In this document: piece by piece, positions 8,771-17,518 of the stretch
Numbering within the stretch: the first letter of the stretch is position 1
Layout of the letters: every line of letters starts with the position of its first letter
Origin: Clostridia bacterium
GTDB lineage: Bacteria > Bacillota > DTU025
Direction of reading: 5' to 3'
Assembly (NCBI GenBank): GCA_034926675.1
Contig: JAYFQW010000002.1
Location: 34,365-98,364, forward strand
DNA: 64,000 nt
The notes under the pieces: model-generated
What the model saw: the letters and a program-made list of their open reading frames with translations, nothing else
Told to the model about the DNA's origin: nothing
The model's database searches: none
Made by a program: the position numbers and the translations under genes

Positions 8771-10669
8771 TCAAGAAGCGAAATTGACACACAATCCCTC
8801 CTGCCTCACTATAACCATGCTCCAGTAATCCAGCCTTTCGACTGTAAACTCGATGACGCGTCCATGTTCGTGAGGCCTCTCGTGATATGACACAGCCTTC
8901 AAGGATGCGTCCTGGAAATCGGGGGAGGCAAGGAGCACGTCTTGGATGCCCTCATCCAATAGCCATCTGATCGTCACATTGTGCAGAACTGTAGGCGGCT
9001 TCTTGGGCTCGTTCCATCTGGGATCATCCACTCCCACAAGGTTAACTAGCTGAAGCAATTTGTACCCGTGACCGTTCCTCACAGTGGCCCACACCTTGCC
9101 CGCCTCTCCCCAGGGGCCGTAAGGGTATCCCACCACCTCCAGACCCTGATCGGTTCCACCTACTTCAATGCCATGCGTGTCCCGTGCGTCCAAGTCGAAC
9201 AGGAACTCCTCGTAGCGCACTGCGAACTCCCAGTAGTTCTTCATTGTCTGCATGAACTCATCACGCAGGCGCACATACTTCGGGTAGTACCCGTCGGTGA
9301 GCACCGCATTCCCCTCGCCCAGAACAAGGTGGAACCCTCCCGACGACATTATGGCGGCAGAAGTCAACCTCAACGCTATCTCTGCCGGCTCATTCGCAAC
9401 GATCGTCGGATAACTCGCAGCTCCCAGCCTACCATCGCAGGCGCCGTCGCAGTGGTCAGCAGAAGCTGCCGCCGCAGCGAATGGCCTCATATAGGCTGCA
9501 AGGATCACCTGCTTGTGAAATCCAGCCTCCCGACGCCCACGGAGTACGAGTTCGCGCAGGTCACGGTAGGTATCGTGCGGCGGCCACACTTCAATGTACA
9601 CTATGTCCTGCGGCGCCGCGGCGACCTCCTGCACAGGCCAGCTATTCACTGCGTTGAATATCAGTCCTGCATCATCGCCAAGTCGGTCTCTGCACACCTG
9701 GATGAAGGGAGCAAGCTCCTGCTCCGTGTGCACGCAGCGTCCATCGTAGGTGTAGTAGACCTTGGGAAACCCATACTGATCCACGTGAATGCCCTCGAAG
9801 CCTAACATGTCTATGGCATTCGCGTATTGCTCGATTATGTGGTCTTGCCACGCTGAGCCCCGTGCGATGTCCATGATCCAGATGAAGCCCGCAAGACTGT
9901 GCAGCGTTCCGTCCCTCTTGTAGGCGCCCATCTCGGGGTGTGTATCCAGGAACTCCTGCTCTGCACCGTACATGGCCCCGTAGGCTATTGGGGCAATACC
10001 CAGCGACCGAGCCAGTTCAACCTGCCTGCGCACCTGACCAAGGTCAAGGATCCTCCCGAGTGGATCGCAGAATACGTTGGACTCAGGGATGAGCTGATGA
10101 TGTCGGTACATCCAATCGTAGAACTGCACCACATTGATGTGTATATCCGCCATACGCTGCCACTTCGCGGGGTCTGGCGCGACGCCGGGGCCGAACTCGC
10201 ACACGAAGCCATATCTGGGAGCATACCGCCAATGGGGCGCCACATCGAAACCAGCGCTTACTCGCATGGCCGAGGCACGATCCGTCGATTCGTCGGAAGG
10301 CCCGGTCGCGGCTTCTGTGTCCAGCTTCGTCACAATCTCCACCCGAAGCCCGAAACCTATTGCCCGGTCGAGTCTGCCTGTGGCGGCAAGGCGCTCCTGT
10401 AGCACATGTCCTGGTATTCTAAGCTTCACCGATGAGGTTTCCGGCTGAAACGCTACGGAGTCCTGGAACACCGTAGTCACCACATCAGTGACAGTAACGC
10501 TGAGTACGGCAGAGTCCATGAGTAGATGGCATGCCTCATCTGTGTCAGCGGCGCGCTCCTCGACAGCGTTCGCACCGGGGCCGGCGGCGCTCAGACGCAC
10601 CTCTAGCAATACGTCTTCACCTGGATGGTATTGCGCCTTATTGAAGTGTATCGCATCGATCTTGACCAT
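8771..10669 (-). CDS. Glycoside hydrolase family 66-like (dextranase-like), cytoplasmic
   Basis: Probably hydrolyses alpha-1,6-linked glucans or isomalto-oligosaccharides. The 632-residue product has an N-terminal beta-sandwich (1-140), a TIM barrel (about 150-520) and a C-terminal beta domain. The barrel carries FEGIHVDQYG (291-300, candidate nucleophile D297) and VYIEVWPPH (357-365, candidate acid/base E360), matching GH66 order and spacing. Start ATG 10669 lies 5 bp after the upstream permease stop, within GGGTGAGG, so translation is coupled. No signal peptide is present, unlike most secreted dextranases, so it should act on imported oligosaccharides. Relationship to GH66 is clear from motifs; exact specificity is not. 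Confidence 0.82.
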   Translation of the reverse strand: MVKIDAIHFNKAQYHPGEDVLLEVRLSAAGPGANAVEERAADTDEACHLLMDSAVLSVTVTDVVTTVFQDSVAFQPETSSVKLRIPGHVLQERLAATGRLDRAIGFGLRVEIVTKLDTEAATGPSDESTDRASAMRVSAGFDVAPHWRYAPRYGFVCEFGPGVAPDPAKWQRMADIHINVVQFYDWMYRHHQLIPESNVFCDPLGRILDLGQVRRQVELARSLGIAPIAYGAMYGAEQEFLDTHPEMGAYKRDGTLHSLAGFIWIMDIARGSAWQDHIIEQYANAIDMLGFEGIHVDQYGFPKVYYTYDGRCVHTEQELAPFIQVCRDRLGDDAGLIFNAVNSWPVQEVAAAPQDIVYIEVWPPHDTYRDLRELVLRGRREAGFHKQVILAAYMRPFAAAAASADHCDGACDGRLGAASYPTIVANEPAEIALRLTSAAIMSSGGFHLVLGEGNAVLTDGYYPKYVRLRDEFMQTMKNYWEFAVRYEEFLFDLDARDTHGIEVGGTDQGLEVVGYPYGPWGEAGKVWATVRNGHGYKLLQLVNLVGVDDPRWNEPKKPPTVLHNVTIRWLLDEGIQDVLLASPDFQDASLKAVSYHERPHEHGRVIEFTVERLDYWSMVIVRQEGLCVNFAS

Positions 10670-10674
10670 GGTCC

Positions 10675-11496
10675 TCACCCCTTCAGGGCTCCGGAAGCCA
10701 GCCCCTTGATAAACTGCTTCTGGAACAGGATGAACACGGCAACCGCAGGTGCGGCCCCGATGGTCGCCGCTGCAGCCATCATGTTCCACCTAGCTCCGTA
10801 TTGTTGAAAGAACATCGACACGGCGAGGGGAATAGTCCTTACTGCCGGCTTTTGCAGGAAGAACACGGCCTGCGCGTAGTTGTTCCAGATACCGAGGCCG
10901 TTGACTATCACAACTGCGGCCGTTACAGGCTTCAGGAGAGGGAAGGTGATTCGCCAGAAAGCCGAGAACCACGTGCATCCATCCACGATAGCTGATTCCT
11001 CTATCTCTCTGGACATGGACTTGATGAAGTTCGCGTAAAGGAACACTGAGAAAGGCAGTGCATTTGCCGCCAGAACTAGCGCCATGGCCCACCTCGAGTT
11101 GATCCCTCCAATTCGACGCATCAGGGTGTACAGAGGAACCGTGTTTATGATTCCAGGGATCATCATGGAGAACAGGAATACGTTCAGCACAGCGAGGTGG
11201 AACTTGCCGGGGAACCGGGCGATAGCATATCCTGCTGCCGCCGCGCACACTACCAGCGTGACTAGGGCGCTGGCCGTAATTGCGAGAGAATTCATGATGG
11301 CCACGCCCATGCGCGAAAGCTCCCAGGCGCGGGCGAAGTTGGCGATCTGGAACTCGGGCACAGCGAGGGCTCTTCCACTGGACATGCCCGCAGGCGTGCT
11401 CAGGGCAATACGAAGCAGCACAATGAACGGGACCGCTGATGTGATGCCCATCAGGGCTGCAGCCGCCCTAACGAGCACAGAATTCCTACGTTTCAC
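10675..11496 (-). CDS. Carbohydrate ABC transporter permease, MalG type
   Basis: Inner-membrane subunit of a CUT1 sugar importer. The 273-residue protein has six predicted membrane segments, and the cytoplasmic EAA loop is visible as EIEESAIVDGCTWFSAFWRI (about residues 165-184). GTG start at 11496 follows AGGAGGG. It is followed after 5 bp by the GH66-like gene and preceded after 17 bp by the MalF-type permease, giving the order binding protein, MalF, MalG, hydrolase. No ATPase is encoded in the cluster. Confidence 0.93.
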   Translation of the reverse strand: MKRRNSVLVRAAAALMGITSAVPFIVLLRIALSTPAGMSSGRALAVPEFQIANFARAWELSRMGVAIMNSLAITASALVTLVVCAAAAGYAIARFPGKFHLAVLNVFLFSMMIPGIINTVPLYTLMRRIGGINSRWAMALVLAANALPFSVFLYANFIKSMSREIEESAIVDGCTWFSAFWRITFPLLKPVTAAVVIVNGLGIWNNYAQAVFFLQKPAVRTIPLAVSMFFQQYGARWNMMAAAATIGAAPAVAVFILFQKQFIKGLASGALKG

Positions 11497-11513
11497 GTCA
11501 AAACCCTCCTGAG

Positions 11514-12428
11514 CTACGCCTCAAATTCCGCGGAGCGGAAGAACCCAAGTGAGATTAGGACCGGGATGAGCACGATCACGAACAGGACGAGCGCGACTGC
11601 AGTTGAGTATCCGGTGAAACTGCCGTAACACATTCTCATTATGTATATGCTCAAAGACTCAGTGCCGTAGCCCGGCCCTCCTTCTGTGAGCGCCATTATC
11701 ACATCGAACACTGAAAGCGATCCAATTATGTTAGTGATCACGTTGATCTTTACAGACGAGGAGAGCAAAATCGGCAGGACGACGTGGCGGAGTGTTTGGA
11801 AGTACCCGGCGCCATCGATGGCGCACGCTTCGATCACTTCAGACGAGATGGATTGCAGTCCCGCAAGGTACACCACCATGGTCATACCTACGTACTGCCA
11901 AACGTTCACCAGTATCAGCACCACCAAGGCTCCCCGTGGGCCTGCAAGCCAGTTGCCCCCGGAGAAAGCCGGGTTGACGCTGGTCGCAATCTGCCACAAC
12001 ACACCCCGCTGTGGCTGCAGGATGAAGTACCATATGTAGCCCATGATCAGCGGGCTGATGATGGCTGGAAGGTAGACTATGGTTCTTACTAGGTTTCTCC
12101 CGCGGAACTCGTGATCAAGCACTAGCGCATAGGCCAGGCCGAACAGGTTGAGCAAAGGAGCGCTTCCCAAGGCGAACAACACGGTAATCAGCACATCGTG
12201 TAATGCCCGAGGATCACGAAAGAAGTCAACGAAGTTCTGAAGACCCACAAAGCTTGCCTTCGATACTCCATTCCAATCAGTAAGGCTGAGCCAAATGCCC
12301 CTAGTAAGTGGAAGGATGAAAAAGAATCCGAACAGCAGTAACGCCGGAACGGCCATGAGTAAGTGCAGGTGCGAGCCTGCCTTTCGCAACATGGCTGGAG
12401 CTGACGCAGGTCTTTTCAATTCCCTCAC
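11514..12428 (-). CDS. Carbohydrate ABC transporter permease, MalF type
   Basis: Partner of the MalG-type permease. About 304 residues, six predicted membrane segments, and an EAA loop VIEACAIDGAGYFQTLRHVV. Start is uncertain: GTG 12428 is preceded by AGGA and gives a family-sized protein; ATG 12392 is an alternative without a ribosome site. The frame remains open to 12515, but that would run through the intergenic hairpin. Lies after the binding-protein gene and before MalG. Confidence 0.9.
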   Translation of the reverse strand: MRELKRPASAPAMLRKAGSHLHLLMAVPALLLFGFFFILPLTRGIWLSLTDWNGVSKASFVGLQNFVDFFRDPRALHDVLITVLFALGSAPLLNLFGLAYALVLDHEFRGRNLVRTIVYLPAIISPLIMGYIWYFILQPQRGVLWQIATSVNPAFSGGNWLAGPRGALVVLILVNVWQYVGMTMVVYLAGLQSISSEVIEACAIDGAGYFQTLRHVVLPILLSSSVKINVITNIIGSLSVFDVIMALTEGGPGYGTESLSIYIMRMCYGSFTGYSTAVALVLFVIVLIPVLISLGFFRSAEFEA

Positions 12429-12465
12429 CGTCCTGGGTCGATACTGAGCTGTGCCGGGTTGCACT

Positions 12466-12505
12466 GCGAGGAACGCCCGCGCCAGCCGACGCAGGCATTC
12501 CTCGC
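12466..12505 (-). promoter_or_regulatory. Hairpin between binding-protein gene and permease gene
   Basis: GCGAGGAA (12466-12473) and TTCCTCGC (12498-12505) form a perfect 8-bp stem, extended by GCC/GGC pairing inside. It lies directly after the binding-protein stop codon, without a T-tract on the transcript side. Such structures stabilise the upstream mRNA or partly terminate, as in malE-malF. Confidence 0.55.
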
Positions 12506-12524
12506 TTGCGGGCACGCATGCTGC

Positions 12525-13799
12525 TTACTTGTTTGCGGCCTTCCAGGCCTTATCCCAGGCAGCCTTGTAGGCCTTCGCGAACTCGATTGAGGTCCGGTAC
12601 TTGCCCATATACAGCTCCTGAACCATCCTGCCGGCGTCGTCTCCCGAGAATCCGGACGGGCCCTCAGTGGTGAACCCGATGTTGATACCGTTCTTGAGTG
12701 CTTGCGCCACCGAGTCTTTGATCGGCCCCCAGTCGGCCTGTACATCAGTAAACGAGCTCGGCGCCTTGAGGAACTCACTGTAAGACTTGAGGTTCTCAGG
12801 CCTGAACAGATAGTCTAGGAACTTCTTGGCCTCATCCTTGTGCTTCGACTCCGCCATTATCAGATAGGCCGAGTCTTCGGCCGCCAGTACCACAGGCTTG
12901 GCGCCGTTGACGATGGGCGGATATGGCGAGAAGCCTATCTCCTTCATGTCGGGGTTCTTGTCAAGTACTCCGGAGAGCGCCCACATCCCCTGGCTTATCA
13001 TGGCAGCTTTGCCTGTGGCGAATGCTTCAAGCTGGTTGTCGTAGGTTGCAGTCAGGAAGTCGCTGTTGAGCAGGCCCTCATTCTTGAGCTCCAGTATCCG
13101 ACTGGCGAAGATGTCCATTGGGCCGCCTACGGCATCGAATCTCAGCTTGGAGTCGTCATTGGCGAGGAAGGCCTGTCTCGATCCCATAGCGCCGTACTGC
13201 TGCTTGATAACGCCATGAGCCATGAACTCGATGAGATGACCCAGCATCCACGATTCTTTTCCACCCATGAACAGCGGCGCGACGCCCGGTCGCTTCTGCT
13301 TGATGGTTTTGAGGTTTGCCTTGAACTCCTCCCAGGTGGTCGCTTCCTTCAGGCCTAGCTCGGCGAAGATGGCCTTGTTATAGAAGAGCCCGGCCATGGT
13401 CATATTCGTAGCGATTCGGTACTGTTTGCCAGAACGGAGATCCGTGCACATATCGCGGATCGCAGGCTGAATGCGCGACCACCATCTCGCCTCATTGGAT
13501 AAGTCCAGATACTTGCCCATGTCCGCGAATCCCTGGTCCCACACTGTCGTGATATCCGGCACATCTCCCGAAGCCAGTTTTACCTTAATGACATTGGATG
13601 CGTCCTTCTGATACTCCTGCTCAACTACGATCCCTGGGTTCTCTTTGTTGAACCTCTTGATCAGGTCATCCATCCATTCAACTGTCTCCACTTTGCCGGT
13701 GAAGAGCTTAACAGCAGCCCTTTTCTCCGCGCCAACAGCCAATGATAGGCCTACGATGAGCAGCACTGCCATAGTGAACGTGGCTATCCTCTTGAGCAT
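12525..13799 (-). CDS. Carbohydrate ABC transporter substrate-binding protein
   Basis: Extracytoplasmic sugar receptor of the family-1 binding protein group (424 residues). ATG 13799 follows AAGGAGGGGG. Residues 1-24 are a Sec signal peptide ending near VGA-EK, with no lipobox cysteine. FTGKVETVEWMDDLIKRFNK at the mature N-terminus and the aromatic-rich C-terminal half fit oligosaccharide binders. First transporter gene in the cluster, downstream of the GH15 gene. With GH15 and GH66-like enzymes nearby, alpha-glucan oligosaccharides are the likely ligand; this is inference. Confidence 0.92.
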   Translation of the reverse strand: MLKRIATFTMAVLLIVGLSLAVGAEKRAAVKLFTGKVETVEWMDDLIKRFNKENPGIVVEQEYQKDASNVIKVKLASGDVPDITTVWDQGFADMGKYLDLSNEARWWSRIQPAIRDMCTDLRSGKQYRIATNMTMAGLFYNKAIFAELGLKEATTWEEFKANLKTIKQKRPGVAPLFMGGKESWMLGHLIEFMAHGVIKQQYGAMGSRQAFLANDDSKLRFDAVGGPMDIFASRILELKNEGLLNSDFLTATYDNQLEAFATGKAAMISQGMWALSGVLDKNPDMKEIGFSPYPPIVNGAKPVVLAAEDSAYLIMAESKHKDEAKKFLDYLFRPENLKSYSEFLKAPSSFTDVQADWGPIKDSVAQALKNGINIGFTTEGPSGFSGDDAGRMVQELYMGKYRTSIEFAKAYKAAWDKAWKAANK

Positions 13800-13884
13800 C
13801 CTTCCCCCTCCTTCTGTGTGTCCAGCCTGCCCCTGTGCTCGCCGCACCCTGAATGCCTCTTTGCCATCGACCTATCTCCCCGAT

Positions 13885-15069
13885 TCACCTTCTCTCCCCA
13901 GGCTCCACCTCCATTGCGCATGACCTGGCTTCGCAAAGCTCCGCACATAGAACGAGGTACATCGCACTGGACCATAGTAGCGGCGTCGCCACTGGCCCCC
14001 AGCGTTTGCACCATGCCGAGTAGTGATCTGGATCGTTTACGTGGACGTTGATCTGCTCAGGGATTTCGCCAGCTTCATTTGCACAGCTCTCCACCCATTT
14101 CAGGATTGGCTCGGCTCGCCTGGGCTCTCCCGCGCGGCAGTAGTGCCATCCAAGCCAGCACGCAAGCAAAGGCCATTCTCCGCCTCCGTAGTATGTATCC
14201 TCGGGGTATCGGTGGACTCCGCCATGGTAGAGCCTGCGTTCTATCTCCGCGACTGTATTCCTAGCGATCGGGTTGTGGGGATCAACCACGCCAAACGGAA
14301 CCGTAATCCATAGCAGACTGGCATCGATGCTGTCGTTGCCGATGGACTTGACGAACCTGCTCGAACACGAATTGTGAGTGCCCACACATCGGCTAAGTAT
14401 GAAGTCCCGAATGGCACTGGCGGCGCTTCGCACGTCAGTGCGGTTTAGATACTGGTTGATAGCGGTCAGACCGCCCCATATGCAGGCGAGAGTCGCCGGG
14501 TGCACCCGGTCGCCGAATTCCTCCCAGCAATCGTAGTTGGGCATCTGCCAGCAATGAACGAGGTAGTCTATGGTCACGTCGATTGTCTTTTCCATGTCCG
14601 AAACGATGGAATCAGAACCTGTTATTCGGGCATGTTCAGCAAGGCCCCACAACCACGCTCCATATCCGTCCAGCTGGAAGTTCGTCCACTCATCATCGTT
14701 GACTGCACCGTCGAGCGTGTAGCGCGTTGGAGGCATCTCCCGATGATCGGGAACGTGACCCGATTTGACCAGCTCAATAATCCTCTCGATACGGCCTGCT
14801 TGCGAGAGTATCACACCATGGACCCACCTGTAGAAAGCCAGCGCAGACTCGTGAGCGCCTGACCTATCCATGGCATAGGCAATGAAAGTGCCGTCCCTGA
14901 GCCAGCAGTAACTGTACTGCTCGAAGTTAGGGCAGGCAACATATGCCCCATTGGGGGACTGATAACGGCGTATGATATCGATGCTCTTCTTCTGCAAGTC
15001 CTGCACTACAGATCCCCACTTCCCAGTTGATCGGCAAGGTTGCCATTTGGTTTCCCGGTAAACTGCCAT
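13885..15069 (-). CDS. Glycoside hydrolase family 15 (glucoamylase/glucodextranase-like)
   Basis: Inverting exo-hydrolase that releases glucose from alpha-glucan ends. The 394-residue protein is an (alpha/alpha)6-barrel catalytic domain without signal peptide or starch-binding domain. Motifs: QYSYCWLRDGTF (51-62), YDCWEE (179-184, catalytic acid glutamate), ECLPEQ-equivalent GEIPEQ (334-339, catalytic base E338). Start ATG 15069 fits the family N-terminus but its ribosome site (AAGTAAGA) is weak; ATG 15120 is possible. It is divergent from the LacI regulator across a 204-bp promoter region and leads the transporter operon. Cytoplasmic location suggests action on imported oligosaccharides. Confidence 0.88.
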   Translation of the reverse strand: MAVYRETKWQPCRSTGKWGSVVQDLQKKSIDIIRRYQSPNGAYVACPNFEQYSYCWLRDGTFIAYAMDRSGAHESALAFYRWVHGVILSQAGRIERIIELVKSGHVPDHREMPPTRYTLDGAVNDDEWTNFQLDGYGAWLWGLAEHARITGSDSIVSDMEKTIDVTIDYLVHCWQMPNYDCWEEFGDRVHPATLACIWGGLTAINQYLNRTDVRSAASAIRDFILSRCVGTHNSCSSRFVKSIGNDSIDASLLWITVPFGVVDPHNPIARNTVAEIERRLYHGGVHRYPEDTYYGGGEWPLLACWLGWHYCRAGEPRRAEPILKWVESCANEAGEIPEQINVHVNDPDHYSAWCKRWGPVATPLLWSSAMYLVLCAELCEARSCAMEVEPGERR

Positions 15070-15161
15070 TCTTACTTTAGCACCGGCTGAAGTCCGTGTC
15101 AACTCATAGCCCGCAGGCATGCATGAGGTGGACTGGGCCTGCACGACTTTGAGTTCTTGTT

Positions 15162-15199
15162 GTTTCCAGGTTGACAGTGGAAACCATGCGGTGTAACAT
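15162..15199 (+). promoter_or_regulatory. lacI-type gene promoter with overlapping inverted-repeat operator
   Basis: TTGACA (15171-15176), a 17-bp spacer and TAACAT (15194-15199) form a sigma70-type promoter reading toward the LacI gene, whose ATG is 75 bp on. A perfect inverted repeat, GTTTCCA (15162-15168) and TGGAAAC (15178-15184) with 9 bp between, covers the -35 box. Its placement suits autoregulation and control of the divergent hydrolase operon. That LacI binds it is inferred. Confidence 0.6.
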
Positions 15200-15273
15200 G
15201 TGGCTGTGATCTCATGCAGGGTGAACTGATGTCCGCTTGATACACGGCCATCTGGAATCGGAGGAATGACGCG

Positions 15274-16335
15274 ATGTCGGCCACTCTTCGCGATGTAGCA
15301 CGCAGAGCGGGGGTATCCCACACCACTGTCTCGAACGTCTTGAACAATGTTCCAAAAGTTGGGGAAGAAACGCGCAAACGGGTGCTACAGGCCATGGCTG
15401 AACTTGAATTCGAGCCTAATCTGGCCGCGAAGAGCTTGTACACCAAGCGTTCCTACATCGTAGGCTACATGGTTCCCGCCATCACCAACGAGTTCTTCAT
15501 GAACGTGGCAAGGGGAGCAGAGAGGGTGTTCTATCGCGAGGATATCGGCCTGTTTCTGTGCGATACAGGACTAGATCCTAAACGCGAAGCTGACTATGTG
15601 CGCCGGCTAGTCCGTCACCGAGCAGACGGCATTGTTGTGAACTACGCTGCAAGCAAAAAGACTATCCGAGACGCAGTTCGAGCCGGAATACCAGTCGTGG
15701 CAATTGAGTCGCCAGTGGACGAACCTTCCGCATCCCTGGTATCCATGGACAACCACAGTTCTGCAATGCTCGGAGTTGAGCACCTGTGTGGACTGGGGCA
15801 TCGCCGTATCGCAGTGATGTCCCTGGACTTTGAGAGCAACGTAAATGAGGAGCGTTTGAGAGGATTCCGCAGTGGGCTCAAACTCCACGATATCGAGCCT
15901 GTACCTGAACTAGAGGTGTCGCTCGCCACTTCAGAGAGGGAGAATGGCTACTTCGATTACGGGGCTGAACTCGACAAGAGCCCGGTAACGGCGCATAGGC
16001 GGTTCTCCGAGATCGTGGGAGGGCTCATGGCCTCGGTCAGCCCTCCCACTGCCGTGTTCTGCTTCGACTACCATACTACACTTCTTCTCATTCAGAGCCT
16101 CATGAGTCTGGGCCTCACACCTGGACGGCAGGTATCAGTGGTAGGATTCGACGTCCCGAAGATTGCTTGCGTTCCCCGGGTAACAAGCGTCAACCAACCA
16201 GCTCTGGAGATGGGCGCCATCGCGGCGAACTTGCTCTTAGAGCGCATTAACGATCCCGCGATCCAACCACGCACGGTGCGTCTATCCGCCCAGCTTGAAG
16301 TGGGTGAGACCACAGGGCCGCCCTCGGCGCCCTAG
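15274..16335 (+). CDS. LacI family transcriptional regulator
   Basis: A 353-residue repressor-type protein. Residues 1-60 contain the LacI helix-turn-helix and hinge helix (LRDVARRAGVSHTTVSNVLN, then EPNLAAKSL), followed by the periplasmic-binding-protein-like effector domain (about 65-345). ATG 15274 follows GGAGG. It is divergent from the GH15 and sugar importer operon and is the obvious local regulator. The effector is likely a sugar from alpha-glucan breakdown. Confidence 0.93.
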   Translation: MSATLRDVARRAGVSHTTVSNVLNNVPKVGEETRKRVLQAMAELEFEPNLAAKSLYTKRSYIVGYMVPAITNEFFMNVARGAERVFYREDIGLFLCDTGLDPKREADYVRRLVRHRADGIVVNYAASKKTIRDAVRAGIPVVAIESPVDEPSASLVSMDNHSSAMLGVEHLCGLGHRRIAVMSLDFESNVNEERLRGFRSGLKLHDIEPVPELEVSLATSERENGYFDYGAELDKSPVTAHRRFSEIVGGLMASVSPPTAVFCFDYHTTLLLIQSLMSLGLTPGRQVSVVGFDVPKIACVPRVTSVNQPALEMGAIAANLLLERINDPAIQPRTVRLSAQLEVGETTGPPSAP

Positions 16336-16700
16336 CCTGCGCAGCATGTCAAATGCGCTCTTGCGATCCCTCCCGCCCTTGATCCACATGCCCCGTGGAG
16401 AATCGACTATCGTTGGCGGCAATCCACACCAACACCAGTGTGAGCTGCTCCTGCCCTACGTTCACCACATCGTATGGCCCCAGACGCGCCCAGCCAGACA
16501 CCGCCGCGACGGGGAGCTTTCGCGGCGAGGTGATCGAACGCATCATTGTGCTGGTAAGGGCATCCCTCATTTCTTTGATCTTCCAGAAGGAATTCTCCGC
16601 ACTGCATCGAATCAATGGGTCAATGATTCTAACAGTCAATCATTCTACCTTTGCTGAGCGATGCCCCGTCCCTCATTCCATGACAAGAGGTTGGTGTTCT
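16336..16700. promoter_or_regulatory. 365-bp intergenic region with candidate GntR operator
   Basis: Upstream of the FadR-type regulator lies a perfect inverted repeat: AATGATT (16622-16628), nine bases, AATCATT (16638-16644), 57 bp before the ATG. It could be an autoregulatory operator. Elsewhere I see no gene; a minus-strand open frame at 16349-16639 has no ribosome site or recognised family. Confidence 0.45.
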
Positions 16701-17408
16701 ATGAAGCCTGTAAAACGAGTCCGTGCTGGCGATGCCGTTGCTGACATGCTCTTTTCGGCAATAACAAATGGTGACTACAAACCAGGCGAAAAGCTTCCGC
16801 CCGAAAACCAGCTGGCGGCCATGGCCAACGTGAGCAGAAACGTGCTCCGCGAAGCCGTGCGCCAGCTTGAAGGCCTAGGCCTTCTCACCGTTCGCCAGGG
16901 CGACGGCACCTATGTTAACGACATGACAGTCCCTTCGCTCATAAACAAGGCTGCGGAGTACCTGGTTTTCGGAGACATAAGCCTCATTGATCTAGTGGAA
17001 GCGCGTCAGGCACTGGAGGTGAGGGCAGCCAGTTTAGCTGCTGAAAGGGCCAAGAGCCATGAAATTGACCGACTGCAAGAGCTGGTTGAGGCAATGGAGA
17101 GCTCACAAGATTCCAGGAGCGCCTACTTCCAGCTAGATCTGGAGTTCCATCGCACCGTAGTCGCTGCAGCGCACAACGTTGTTTTCGCAAGGTTATTTGC
17201 AACAGTGCAGCAATCCATAGTTGCACAGTTGGAGCGGCTCAGCGAAATTGAGGGGATAACTGGGGTGTCCAATGAGTACCATCGGCTGATAACCGACGCA
17301 ATCGCCGCGCGTGATCCCAAAACCGCAGGTTGCCTCATGGATGAACATATAGCCCGTGCGCGCAGGCGGCTGTATGAGGAGACTGCCCGCCGGGCCACGC
17401 AACCCTAG
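16701..17408 (+). CDS. GntR family regulator, FadR/FCD subfamily
   Basis: A 235-residue regulator with an N-terminal winged helix (ADMLFSAITNGDYKPGEKLP, then VSRNVLREAVRQLEGLGLL) and a helical FCD effector domain. FCD metal ligands are visible as D and H in LDLEFHRTV, H in NEYHRL and H in MDEHIAR. ATG 16701 follows AGAGG at about ten bases. It lies 110 bp upstream of the DctP gene and reads the same way. FCD regulators commonly sense hexuronates, gluconate or other sugar acids, which fits the dehydratase at the end of the cluster. Confidence 0.92.
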   Translation: MKPVKRVRAGDAVADMLFSAITNGDYKPGEKLPPENQLAAMANVSRNVLREAVRQLEGLGLLTVRQGDGTYVNDMTVPSLINKAAEYLVFGDISLIDLVEARQALEVRAASLAAERAKSHEIDRLQELVEAMESSQDSRSAYFQLDLEFHRTVVAAAHNVVFARLFATVQQSIVAQLERLSEIEGITGVSNEYHRLITDAIAARDPKTAGCLMDEHIARARRRLYEETARRATQP

Positions 17409-17518
17409 GGCGCGGAGAAGGGGGGTGGACTAGCCACACAAAAGTAGAGCGCGCAATTGCCTGAGTAGTGCGCCCGACTCGATCCCTAAACCAAACTGAG
17501 AAAGAGGATGAAATCTAC

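Noticed and set aside
16349..16639. 96-codon minus-strand frame between LacI and GntR genes
   Set aside because: Some protein-like stretches, but no ribosome site, no family and it crosses the candidate operator.
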